Assembly (NCBI RefSeq): GCF_042682045.1
Contig: NZ_JBHUGS010000005.1
Span: 372,001 to 436,000, forward strand
DNA: 64,000 bases
Source of the DNA: Sphingomonas_R arantia
GTDB lineage: Bacteria; Pseudomonadota; Alphaproteobacteria; Sphingomonadales; Sphingomonadaceae
Direction of reading: 5' to 3'
Position numbers and translations under genes: made by a program. A model generated the notes under the pieces. The model was given only the letters and a program-made list of their open reading frames with translations. It did not search any database and was not told the DNA's origin. Below are positions 9,688-17,053 of this stretch, one piece after another. Position 1 is the stretch's first letter. Each line of letters starts with the position of its first letter.

Positions 9688-10526
9688 TCCATTCCCCGTA
9701 CCGCAAGCTGCGCCTCGATCGGCGCCAGGTCGCTCGGATTGTTCAATTCCCACAACTCGCACCCGCGCGCATCGACTTCGACCACGCGCACCGGCACGCC
9801 GCCGTCCAGGAACCGCAACTGCTCCAGCCCTTCGAGCTGTTCGAGCAGCGACTCCGGCAACGCGGCGTACCGCGCCAGCGCCGCGCGGCGATAGGCATAG
9901 ACCCCGACATGCAGCAGCACCGGCAACGCCGGGTCGCCGATCCGCGCATCCGGCACATGCGGGATGACCGCCTTGGTGAAATACAGCGCGCGCCCGTCCG
10001 CCGCCGTCGCGACCGTGGTGCCGCCCACCCGGCCCGCCGCCTGATCGTCGAGCAACCGGCGGTGGACCAAGGGCGTCGCGCGCACCGCCGGCGTCGCCAC
10101 CGCGATCGCCGGGTCCGCGCGCAGGACGGCGACCAGCTCGGACAGGAACCAAGGCGGCGTCAGCAGCGCATCACCCTGCAGATTGACGACGATGTCGGTG
10201 TCGTCATCGATCCGGTCGAGCACCGCGGCGCAGCGTTCTGTGCCGTTCGCGCACGCCTCGGGCGTCATCATCACCTCCGCGCCGAACCCCTCGGCCAGCT
10301 CGGCGATGCGGACGTCGTCGGTCGCGATGATCACACGAACGTCGCCGCCCATCGCGTCCGCCGCCGCGCGCGCCGCGTCCCAGCTCCGCCGGATCAGCGG
10401 ACGTTCGACACCCGTGGCACCGCGAATCGCGACCATCGGCTTGCCGGGATAGCGCGTCGAGGCGTGGCGCGCCGGCACGACGATCGCCACGCGGCCGTCA
10501 CGTCCACCGCCCGTCACGTCGCTCAC
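9684..10526 (-). CDS. kdsB: 3-deoxy-manno-octulosonate cytidylyltransferase
   Basis: KdsB activates Kdo with CTP to CMP-Kdo, the donor for Kdo transferases. The 280-residue protein has the nucleotidyl-transfer signature PARHASTRYPGKPM, the acidic IATDD and VNLQGD motifs that bind CTP and Mg2+, and YFTKAVIPHV; family length is about 250. The start is GTG 10526, overlapping the kdsD stop as GTGA, so translation is probably coupled. Inserted between kdsD and kdsA, it completes a dedicated Kdo supply operon. Confidence 0.95.
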   Translation of the reverse strand: MSDVTGGGRDGRVAIVVPARHASTRYPGKPMVAIRGATGVERPLIRRSWDAARAAADAMGGDVRVIIATDDVRIAELAEGFGAEVMMTPEACANGTERCAAVLDRIDDDTDIVVNLQGDALLTPPWFLSELVAVLRADPAIAVATPAVRATPLVHRRLLDDQAAGRVGGTTVATAADGRALYFTKAVIPHVPDARIGDPALPVLLHVGVYAYRRAALARYAALPESLLEQLEGLEQLRFLDGGVPVRVVEVDARGCELWELNNPSDLAPIEAQLAVRGME

Positions 10527-11572
10527 GCCAGCCCCAGCCGCAGGAAATCATGGATCGTCACGACGCCGACCGGCACGTCCTGCCCGTCCGCACCATCGCC
10601 ACCGGTCACGAACAGCGCGGTGATCTTGTGATCGTTCATCAGCGCAAGCGCGTCCTCGGCAAAGCTGGCCGCGCCGATCGTGATCGGATCATGCGTCATC
10701 ACGTCACGCGCCGTGCCGGTCATCAACGCATCGACATGGCGCCGCAGATCGCCATCGGTGATCACGCCGATCAGCCGCCCGGCATCGTCCACCACGCCCG
10801 CGATCCCGAACGTCAGCCGCGTCATGGTCAGCACGACCTCGCGCATCGACGTGTCGGCCGGCACCACCGGCATCTCCTCGTCGCAGTGCATCACCGCGGC
10901 GACGCGCATCAGGCGCAGCCCGATCGTGCCGCCGGGGTGCAGCGCCTGGAACCCGTCGCGCGACAGGCCGCGTTCGTGCATCGTCGCCATCGCCATCGCA
11001 TCGCCCAGCGCTAGCATCATCGCCGTCGACGTGGTCGGCGCGATATTGGCCGGGCACGCCTCCGCCGCGGCGGGCAGCAGCAGCCGGATCGTGGCGGCAC
11101 GCATCAGCGTGGAATTGCGCCGTGCGGAAATCGCGATGATCGGCATACCCAGCACCGCCGCATGGCCGATCATCGGCTTCAGCTCGGTCGTGCCGCCGGA
11201 ATTGGACAGCATGATCAGCGCATCGCCCGGGATCATCATGCCGAGATCGCCGTGCGCCGCCTCGGCCGGGTGGACGAACAGCGCCGGCGTGCCGGTGGAG
11301 GCCAGCGTCGCGGCAATCTTGCGCGCGATATGGCCCGACTTGCCCATGCCGGTCACGATCACGCGACCGGGCAATGTCAGCAGCAGCTCGACCGCATCGG
11401 CGAACGAATCGTCCAGCGTCTCGCGCAGCCGGGACAGCGCCGCAGCTTCGATCGCGATGACCGATCGCCCTTCGCGAAGCCGTGCGGCGCGGGCATCTTC
11501 GGGGCTGAGGCGGGACGGATCCGTGCCGTATCTCACCAGCGTCGTCCGGGGTTTGCTCAGCCTGATCACCAT
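10523..11572 (-). CDS. kdsD: Arabinose-5-phosphate isomerase (KdsD/KpsF family)
   Basis: It converts ribulose-5-phosphate to arabinose-5-phosphate, the first step toward Kdo. The 349-residue protein has an N-terminal SIS domain (residues 50-185: VTGMGKSGHIARKIAATLASTG, LSNSGGTTEL, PTTSTAMMLALGDAMA), then FHPGG-like ALHPGGTIG, and two CBS domains (about 215-345, with VITDGDLRRH and VVTIHDFLRLGLA). The N-terminal 20 residues are longer than usual; ATG 11572 is the only ATG before the SIS domain. First gene of the Kdo operon. Divergent from an acyl-CoA dehydrogenase gene across a 133-base gap. Confidence 0.93.
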   Translation of the reverse strand: MVIRLSKPRTTLVRYGTDPSRLSPEDARAARLREGRSVIAIEAAALSRLRETLDDSFADAVELLLTLPGRVIVTGMGKSGHIARKIAATLASTGTPALFVHPAEAAHGDLGMMIPGDALIMLSNSGGTTELKPMIGHAAVLGMPIIAISARRNSTLMRAATIRLLLPAAAEACPANIAPTTSTAMMLALGDAMAMATMHERGLSRDGFQALHPGGTIGLRLMRVAAVMHCDEEMPVVPADTSMREVVLTMTRLTFGIAGVVDDAGRLIGVITDGDLRRHVDALMTGTARDVMTHDPITIGAASFAEDALALMNDHKITALFVTGGDGADGQDVPVGVVTIHDFLRLGLA

Positions 11573-11622
11573 ATGTGCCTAGTCCCGACAAGTTAAAAAA
11601 GCGAGCCTGCTGAACGCCCTGC

Positions 11623-11653
11623 CAATATCGATATTGCTTTACGCTTCCGTAAA
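11623..11653. promoter_or_regulatory. Two adjacent palindromes in the kdsD/acyl-CoA dehydrogenase divergent gap
   Basis: A perfect 14-base palindrome (CAATATCGATATTG, 11623-11636) is followed by a second inverted repeat, TTTACG-CTTC-CGTAAA (11638-11653). They lie 53-83 bases before the acyl-CoA dehydrogenase ATG. The second has the look of operators bound by TetR- or MerR-type regulators of acyl-CoA catabolism. No regulator gene is next to it, so the binding protein is unknown. Confidence 0.4.
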
Positions 11654-11705
11654 CGGCAACCTTCGGCTAAGCGACTGCTCAAGCATCCGGACGGAGACGA
11701 AGCGC

Positions 11706-12914
11706 ATGAACCTTGATTTCGACGCCGACGAACTGGCTTTCCGCGACGAGGTCCGCGCGTTTCTGGCCGCCGAACTGCCCGACGACATCCGCACCGCGGT
11801 GGCCGACCGGACGGACCTGACGAAGGAGCAGATCGTGCGCTGGCACGGCATCCTGCACCGCCGCGGCTGGGCCGTGCCGAAATGGGCGGCCGAACATGGC
11901 GGCCGCGGCTGGACCCCGGCGCAGAAGTACATCTTCCAGGAAGAACTGTCGCTCGCCCGCGCGCCGGATGAATTCTCGTTCAACGTCGCGATGATCGGCC
12001 CGGTGATCGCGCGGTTCGGCACCGATGCGCAGAAGGAACGCTTTCTGCCGCCCACCGCCAGCCTCGACATCTGGTGGTGCCAGGGCTTCTCCGAACCCGG
12101 CTCCGGCTCCGACCTCGCCTCGCTCAAGACGACCGCGGTGCGCGACGGCGACGACTATATCGTCAACGGGCAGAAGATCTGGACCACGCTGGCGCAGCAT
12201 GCCGACTGGATCTTCGCGCTGGTCCGCACCGATCCGAACGCGCCGAAGCCGCAGATGGGGATCAGCTTCCTGCTGATCGACATGACGACGCCCGGCATCA
12301 CCGTCCGCCCGATCCGCACGATCGACAATCATCACGAGGTGAACGAGGTCTTCTTCGACGATGTCCGCGTGCCGGCCGAGAACCTGATCGGGCAGGAGAA
12401 CAAGGGCTGGGACTATGCCAAGCATCTGCTCGGCAACGAACGGTCGGGCATCGCGCGGATCGGTCTGTCGAAGGAACGGCTGCGCTGGGCGCGTGCGACC
12501 GCGAAGGAGATGGCGGCCGACGGGCGCATGACGCAGCGCGAACATGCGCGGCTCCTGCGCGAGCTGATCGAAACCGAGATCGATTTGAAGGCGCTGGAAC
12601 TGACCCAGCTGCGTGTCGTGGCAGCTGACAGCGCCGGCGGCGGCGGCGATCCGGGTGCCGGGGCCGCCGCATCCTCGATCCTGAAGGTGAAGGGCAGCGA
12701 TATCCAGCAACGCATGACCGAGATCATGATGACGCTCGCCGGCCCAGCGGGTCTCGCCCAGCCCGACCTCGACCATGGCCGCAACGAGGAACCGCAGGAC
12801 CGCTGGCTGCCCGCCGCCGCACCTTATTATTTCACCATGCGCAAGGTCTCGATCTACGGCGGGTCGAACGAGATCCAGCGCAACATCGTCGCCAAGACCG
12901 TGATGGGGCTCTGA
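11706..12914 (+). CDS. Acyl-CoA dehydrogenase, subunit A (pimeloyl-CoA dehydrogenase large-subunit-like)
   Basis: A 402-residue flavoprotein of the acyl-CoA dehydrogenase family, which forms the 2,3-double bond in acyl-CoA thioesters. It shows WWCQGFSEPGSGSDLASL (FAD-binding middle domain), VNGQKIWTT, and the C-terminal IYGGSNEIQRNIVAKTV. At the MCAD-type catalytic position (Tyr-Glu-Gly-Thr in MCAD) this protein has Tyr-Gly-Gly-Ser, so any catalytic Glu must lie elsewhere or in the partner. A GGAG ribosome site precedes ATG 11706. The next gene, 3 bases on, encodes a second, shorter family member; such pairs form heteromeric enzymes in several dicarboxylate and steroid pathways. The substrate is unknown. 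Confidence 0.9.
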   Translation: MNLDFDADELAFRDEVRAFLAAELPDDIRTAVADRTDLTKEQIVRWHGILHRRGWAVPKWAAEHGGRGWTPAQKYIFQEELSLARAPDEFSFNVAMIGPVIARFGTDAQKERFLPPTASLDIWWCQGFSEPGSGSDLASLKTTAVRDGDDYIVNGQKIWTTLAQHADWIFALVRTDPNAPKPQMGISFLLIDMTTPGITVRPIRTIDNHHEVNEVFFDDVRVPAENLIGQENKGWDYAKHLLGNERSGIARIGLSKERLRWARATAKEMAADGRMTQREHARLLRELIETEIDLKALELTQLRVVAADSAGGGGDPGAGAAASSILKVKGSDIQQRMTEIMMTLAGPAGLAQPDLDHGRNEEPQDRWLPAAAPYYFTMRKVSIYGGSNEIQRNIVAKTVMGL

Positions 12915-12917
12915 ACC

Positions 12918-14021
12918 ATGGATTTCAGCTTTTCCGACGACCAGCGTCTGCTGCGTGAGACCGTCGCGCGCTTCGTCGCCGACCGCTACGGGTTCGAGGA
13001 CCGCACCCGCATGATGGCGATGCCGGGCGGGCGCGACCCGGCGATCTGGTCCGAAATGGCCGAACTCGGCCTGCTCGGACTGCCCTTCGCGGAGGCCGAT
13101 GGCGGGTTCGGCGGCGGCGGCACCGAAACGATGATCCTGATGGAGGAGTTCGGCCGCGGGCTCGTCGTCGAACCCTATCTCTCCGCGATTGTGCTGGCCG
13201 GCGCGCTGCTGCAGGACGCGGCGACCGCGGAGCAGCGCGCGGCGCGTGTCGAGCGGATCGTCACGGGCGACCTCCGCCTCGCGGTCGCCTTCGCCGAACC
13301 GCGCGGCCCGCGCTACACGGTCGACGCGCGCGAGACGGTCGCTGTCGGCGACCGGCTGACCGGCGAGAAGATCGCGGTGCTGGGCGGCGACCAGGCGCAG
13401 GAGTTGATCGTGTCCGCTCGCACCAGCGAGGGATCGACCGCTTTGTTCTTCGTCGATCCCGCCTCCGCCGGCGTCACGATCCGCGGCGAGGCCGGCTATG
13501 ACGGCAGCCGCGTCGCCACGGTGACGCTGCATGATGTCGCCGCCGAACGCATCCCCGGCGACGGTGCGGCGCATCTGTCCCGCGCGATCGAAGCCGCCAA
13601 CGCCGCGCTCTGTGCCGAAGCGGTCGGCGCGATGGCCGCCGCGCTCGACCTGACGACCGAATATCTCAAGACCCGCAAGCAGTTCGGCGTGCCGATCGCC
13701 GCGTTCCAGGCGCTCCAGCACCGCGCGGTCGACATGCTGATGCAGCTCGAACTGGCGCGCAGCATGGCGATCCTCGCCGCCGCCTCGCTCGACCGCCCGG
13801 CCGCCGAACGCACCGCCAACATCGCCGCGGCCAAGGCCCACGTCGCCCGCGCGTCGCGCTTCGTCGGGCAGCAGGCGGTTCAGCTCCACGGCGGCATCGG
13901 CATCACCGCCGAGTACAAGGTCGGCCACATCTTCAAGCGCCTGACCGCCATCGAAACGCTCTTCGGCGACGCGGATCACCACATCGACGCGCTAACCGAC
14001 CTGGGAGGGTTGGCGGCTTAG
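12918..14021 (+). CDS. Acyl-CoA dehydrogenase, subunit B (pimeloyl-CoA dehydrogenase small-subunit-like)
   Basis: A 367-residue acyl-CoA dehydrogenase homologue starting MDFSFSDDQRLLRETV, typical of the smaller partner in two-gene acyl-CoA dehydrogenases. It has LGLLGLPFAEADGGFGGG, a poorly conserved middle domain, and a C-terminal helical domain with KTRKQFGVPIAAFQALQHR and HGGIGITAEYKVGHIFKR. The ATG is 3 bases after the preceding stop, so the two subunits are surely co-transcribed. Downstream lies a palindromic repeat and then rpiA. Probably acts with subunit A on a side-chain or dicarboxylic acyl-CoA; the exact substrate cannot be read from sequence. Confidence 0.88.
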   Translation: MDFSFSDDQRLLRETVARFVADRYGFEDRTRMMAMPGGRDPAIWSEMAELGLLGLPFAEADGGFGGGGTETMILMEEFGRGLVVEPYLSAIVLAGALLQDAATAEQRAARVERIVTGDLRLAVAFAEPRGPRYTVDARETVAVGDRLTGEKIAVLGGDQAQELIVSARTSEGSTALFFVDPASAGVTIRGEAGYDGSRVATVTLHDVAAERIPGDGAAHLSRAIEAANAALCAEAVGAMAAALDLTTEYLKTRKQFGVPIAAFQALQHRAVDMLMQLELARSMAILAAASLDRPAAERTANIAAAKAHVARASRFVGQQAVQLHGGIGITAEYKVGHIFKRLTAIETLFGDADHHIDALTDLGGLAA

Positions 14022-14057
14022 AGTTCCTTGGCGGGCGCGGACTTCCCCTCCCCAAAC

Positions 14058-14142
14058 CGTCATCCCGGCGAAAGCCGGGATCTCCCTTCGGTCGAGCACC
14101 ACCCCAAGCCAGAACGAGATCCCGGCCTTCGCCGGGATGACG
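14058..14142. repeat. Paired palindrome, family A (copy 1)
   Basis: Two GC-rich hairpins face each other as an 85-base unit. It starts CGTCATCCCGGCGAAAGCC and ends with nearly its exact reverse complement, GATCCCGGC...GGATGACG. Each arm also folds on itself (CCCGGC-GAAA-GCCGGG). Further copies are at 19883, 25791, 41048 and 54495, always between genes. REP/BIME-like element. Confidence 0.85.
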
Positions 14143-14188
14143 TTTCGGGGCAAAGGGAACCCCCGCCCCCACCGGCCATTCCCGCATC

Positions 14189-14848
14189 ATGACCAGCGAC
14201 ACCGACAAGCGCGCCGCCGCGATCGCCGCCGTGGGGGAGATCCAGCCCGGCATGCTCGTCGGTCTCGGCACCGGCAGCACCGCGGCCCACGCCGTCGCGG
14301 CGCTCGCCGATCGGGTCCGCGCCGGCCTCCGCATCACGGCGGTCGTGACATCAAAAGCAACCGAAGCGCTCGCCCAGTCGCACGGCCTCACCGTCCTCCC
14401 GTTCGACGACGTGCCGCAGGTCGACCTTACCATCGACGGCGTCGACCAGATCGACCCCGCCCTCCGTGCCATAAAGGGCGGCGGCGGCGCGATGCTGCGC
14501 GAGAAGATCGTCGCCGCCGCCAGCACCCGCATGATCGCGATCGCGGACGGATCGAAGCGCGTCGCTCAGCTCGACCGCGCCATCCCGGTCGAAATCCTGC
14601 CCTTCGCCCGCGCCTTCGTCCTGCGCCGGCTCGCGGACCTGGGCGGCCCCGCCGTGCTGCGCGCCACGCGGTCGGATCAGCACAATCTGCTGGCCGACGC
14701 CGCATTCGGCCCCATCGCGGACCCGGCCGCGCTCGCCGCCGAGTTGTCAGCGATCCCCGGCCTGCTCGGCCACGGCCTCTTCCTCGATGAAATCGACGCA
14801 ACCTGCATCGCGGACGACGGCGGCATCGTCTGGCAGAAACGGTCTTAA
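14189..14848 (+). CDS. rpiA: Ribose-5-phosphate isomerase A
   Basis: RpiA interconverts ribose-5-phosphate and ribulose-5-phosphate in the pentose phosphate pathway. The 219-residue protein has the family length, the phosphate-binding GLGTGSTAAHAVAAL near residue 30, DLTIDGVDQID (active-site aspartates) and IKGGGGAMLREKIV (catalytic Lys and Glu). It is followed after 120 bases by tkt in the same direction. The gap contains a good ribosome site for tkt, so the two may share a transcript. Confidence 0.96.
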   Translation: MTSDTDKRAAAIAAVGEIQPGMLVGLGTGSTAAHAVAALADRVRAGLRITAVVTSKATEALAQSHGLTVLPFDDVPQVDLTIDGVDQIDPALRAIKGGGGAMLREKIVAAASTRMIAIADGSKRVAQLDRAIPVEILPFARAFVLRRLADLGGPAVLRATRSDQHNLLADAAFGPIADPAALAAELSAIPGLLGHGLFLDEIDATCIADDGGIVWQKRS

Positions 14849-14968
14849 CAAAGCTTCATCTTACCCGTTAGAGCAGGAACAGTTCGGGCCGCCCGCCGTT
14901 CCCCGGACGATATCGTTCCCGCGCTGGCGCCGTTCCCGGCGACCGTGCGCTCGCTCAAGGATCGCGCA

Positions 14969-17053
14969 ATGACCACCCCAGCCACCGGCCTCCATGAGGA
15001 TGGCTCGCCCGAGCGCCTCGCGATCGATACCATCCGCACGCTGTCGATGGACGCGGTGCAGAAGGCGAACAGCGGCCATCCCGGCACGCCGATGGCGCTC
15101 GCCCCCGTCGGCCACACGCTCTGGTCGCAGTTCCTGCGTTACGATCCGGACCGTCCCGACTGGCCCAACCGCGACCGGTTCGTGCTGTCCGTCGGCCACG
15201 CGTCGATGCTGCTCTACTCGCTGCTGCACCTGGCCGGCGTAAAGGAGATCAACGCGGACGGCGAGTATAGCGGTGATCCCGCGGTCAGCCTCGACGATAT
15301 CAAGGGGTTCCGCCAGCTGTCGTCCAAGACGCCCGGCCACCCGGAATATCGCTACACCACGGGTGTCGAAACGACGACCGGCCCGCTCGGCCAGGGTTGC
15401 GGCAACTCGGTAGGCATGGCGATCGCCGAGCGTCACCTGGCGGCGCATTTCAACAAGGACGACATGGTCCTGTTCGACCACGACGTCTATTCGCTCTGCG
15501 GCGACGGCGACATGATGGAGGGCGTGACCGCGGAGGCCGCCTCGCTCGCCGGTCATATGAAGCTGTCGAACCTCTGCTGGATCTACGACAGCAACCAGAT
15601 CAGCATCGAGGGCGGCACCGACCTCGCCTTCACCGAGGATGTCGCCGCCCGTTTCCGCGCCTATGGCTGGAAGACGCTGCACGTCGCCGACGCGAACGAC
15701 ACGGTCGCGCTGGCCGATGCGTTCCGGACGTTCCGCGACACGCATGATGCGCCGACGCTGATCGTGGTGGACAGCGTGATCGGCTGGGGCAGTCCGAAGG
15801 CGGGCAGCGAGAAGGCGCACGGCGAACCGCTCGGTGCCGACGCGATCAAGGCGACGAAGAAGGCCTATGGCTGGCCCGAGGACAAGGATTTCTACGTCCC
15901 CGAGGGCGTCGCCGAGCATTTCGCGCAAAGCATGATCGACCGCAGCCGCCCGCTGCGCGAGAGCTGGGACACGACCTTCGCGACCTACCGCGAAAAGTAT
16001 CCCGCGCTCGCCGCCGAACTGGAGCGGATGCGCCAGGGTGAACTGCCCGACGATTGGGCCGCCGACCTGCCGGTGTTCGAGGCCGACGCCAAGGGCGTCG
16101 CCAGCCGCGACGCCGGTGGTAAGGTGCTGAACGCGATCGCCAAGCGCGTGCCCAGCCTGATGGGCGGTGCCGCCGATCTGTCGCCATCGACCAAGACCGA
16201 CCTGAAGTTCGACGGCGCGGGCAGCTTCACCGCCGCCACGCCGGGCGGCCGCAACATGCATTTCGGCGTGCGCGAACATGCGATGGGCTCGATCGCCAAC
16301 GGCATGGCACTCAGCTACCTGCGGTCCTACACCGGCACGTTCCTAGTGTTCGCCGACTATATGCGCGCCCCGATCCGGCTCGCCGCGATCATGGAAGTGC
16401 CGACGATCTTTGTCTTCACGCATGACAGCATCGGCGTGGGCGAGGATGGCCCGACGCACCAGCCGGTCGAGCATCTCGCCACGCTGCGCGCCATCCCCGG
16501 CCTCGTCACGATCCGCCCGGGCGACGCGAACGAGACCGCACAGGCCTGGTCCGTCGCGCTGAAGCAGTCCGACCGGCCGAGCGCGCTGATCTTCTCGCGC
16601 CAGGCACTCCCGACGCTGGATCGCGAGAAGTACGCATCGGCCGAGGGGCTCCAGAAGGGCGCCTACATCCTGGCCGAGGCCGGCGGCGGCGATCCGGACG
16701 TGATCCTGATCGGCACCGGCAGCGAAGTGTCGCTGGTCGTCGATGCGTACGAGAAGCTGCGTGCCGAGGGCGTCCGCGCCCGCGTCGTGTCGATGCCGAG
16801 CTGGGAACTGTTCGAGAACCAGGACGCGGAATATCGCGACGCGATCTTCCCGCCCGCGGTCCGTGCCCGCGTCGCGGTGGAGCAGGCCGGGTCGATGGGC
16901 TGGGATCGCTATGTCGGCCATGACGGTGCGACGATCACCATGTCCACCTTCGGCGCGTCGGCCCCGCTCGCCAAGCTTCAGGAGAAGTACGGCTTCACGA
17001 TCGACAACGTCGTGAAGGTCGCGCACGAAGTGATGCAGGGGAACGGAAAATGA
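14969..17053 (+). CDS. tkt: Transketolase
   Basis: Transketolase moves two-carbon units between sugar phosphates with thiamine diphosphate. The 694-residue protein is full length. Visible motifs are NSGHPGTPMALAP, GPLGQGCGNSVGMAIAE, the ThDP motif GDGDMMEGVTAEAASLAGH...N, and the transketolase signature region NMHFGVREHAMGSIANGMAL with THDSIGVGEDGPTHQPVEHLA. ATG 14969 follows AAGGA at 8 bases; it is preferred over an in-frame start 24 bases earlier. Its TGA overlaps the next gene (ATGA), which encodes transaldolase/phosphoglucose isomerase. Confidence 0.97.
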   Translation: MTTPATGLHEDGSPERLAIDTIRTLSMDAVQKANSGHPGTPMALAPVGHTLWSQFLRYDPDRPDWPNRDRFVLSVGHASMLLYSLLHLAGVKEINADGEYSGDPAVSLDDIKGFRQLSSKTPGHPEYRYTTGVETTTGPLGQGCGNSVGMAIAERHLAAHFNKDDMVLFDHDVYSLCGDGDMMEGVTAEAASLAGHMKLSNLCWIYDSNQISIEGGTDLAFTEDVAARFRAYGWKTLHVADANDTVALADAFRTFRDTHDAPTLIVVDSVIGWGSPKAGSEKAHGEPLGADAIKATKKAYGWPEDKDFYVPEGVAEHFAQSMIDRSRPLRESWDTTFATYREKYPALAAELERMRQGELPDDWAADLPVFEADAKGVASRDAGGKVLNAIAKRVPSLMGGAADLSPSTKTDLKFDGAGSFTAATPGGRNMHFGVREHAMGSIANGMALSYLRSYTGTFLVFADYMRAPIRLAAIMEVPTIFVFTHDSIGVGEDGPTHQPVEHLATLRAIPGLVTIRPGDANETAQAWSVALKQSDRPSALIFSRQALPTLDREKYASAEGLQKGAYILAEAGGGDPDVILIGTGSEVSLVVDAYEKLRAEGVRARVVSMPSWELFENQDAEYRDAIFPPAVRARVAVEQAGSMGWDRYVGHDGATITMSTFGASAPLAKLQEKYGFTIDNVVKVAHEVMQGNGK

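Noticed and set aside
11679..13982. A 767-residue open frame antisense to the acyl-CoA dehydrogenases
   Set aside because: No recognisable motif, and it covers two clear sense genes.
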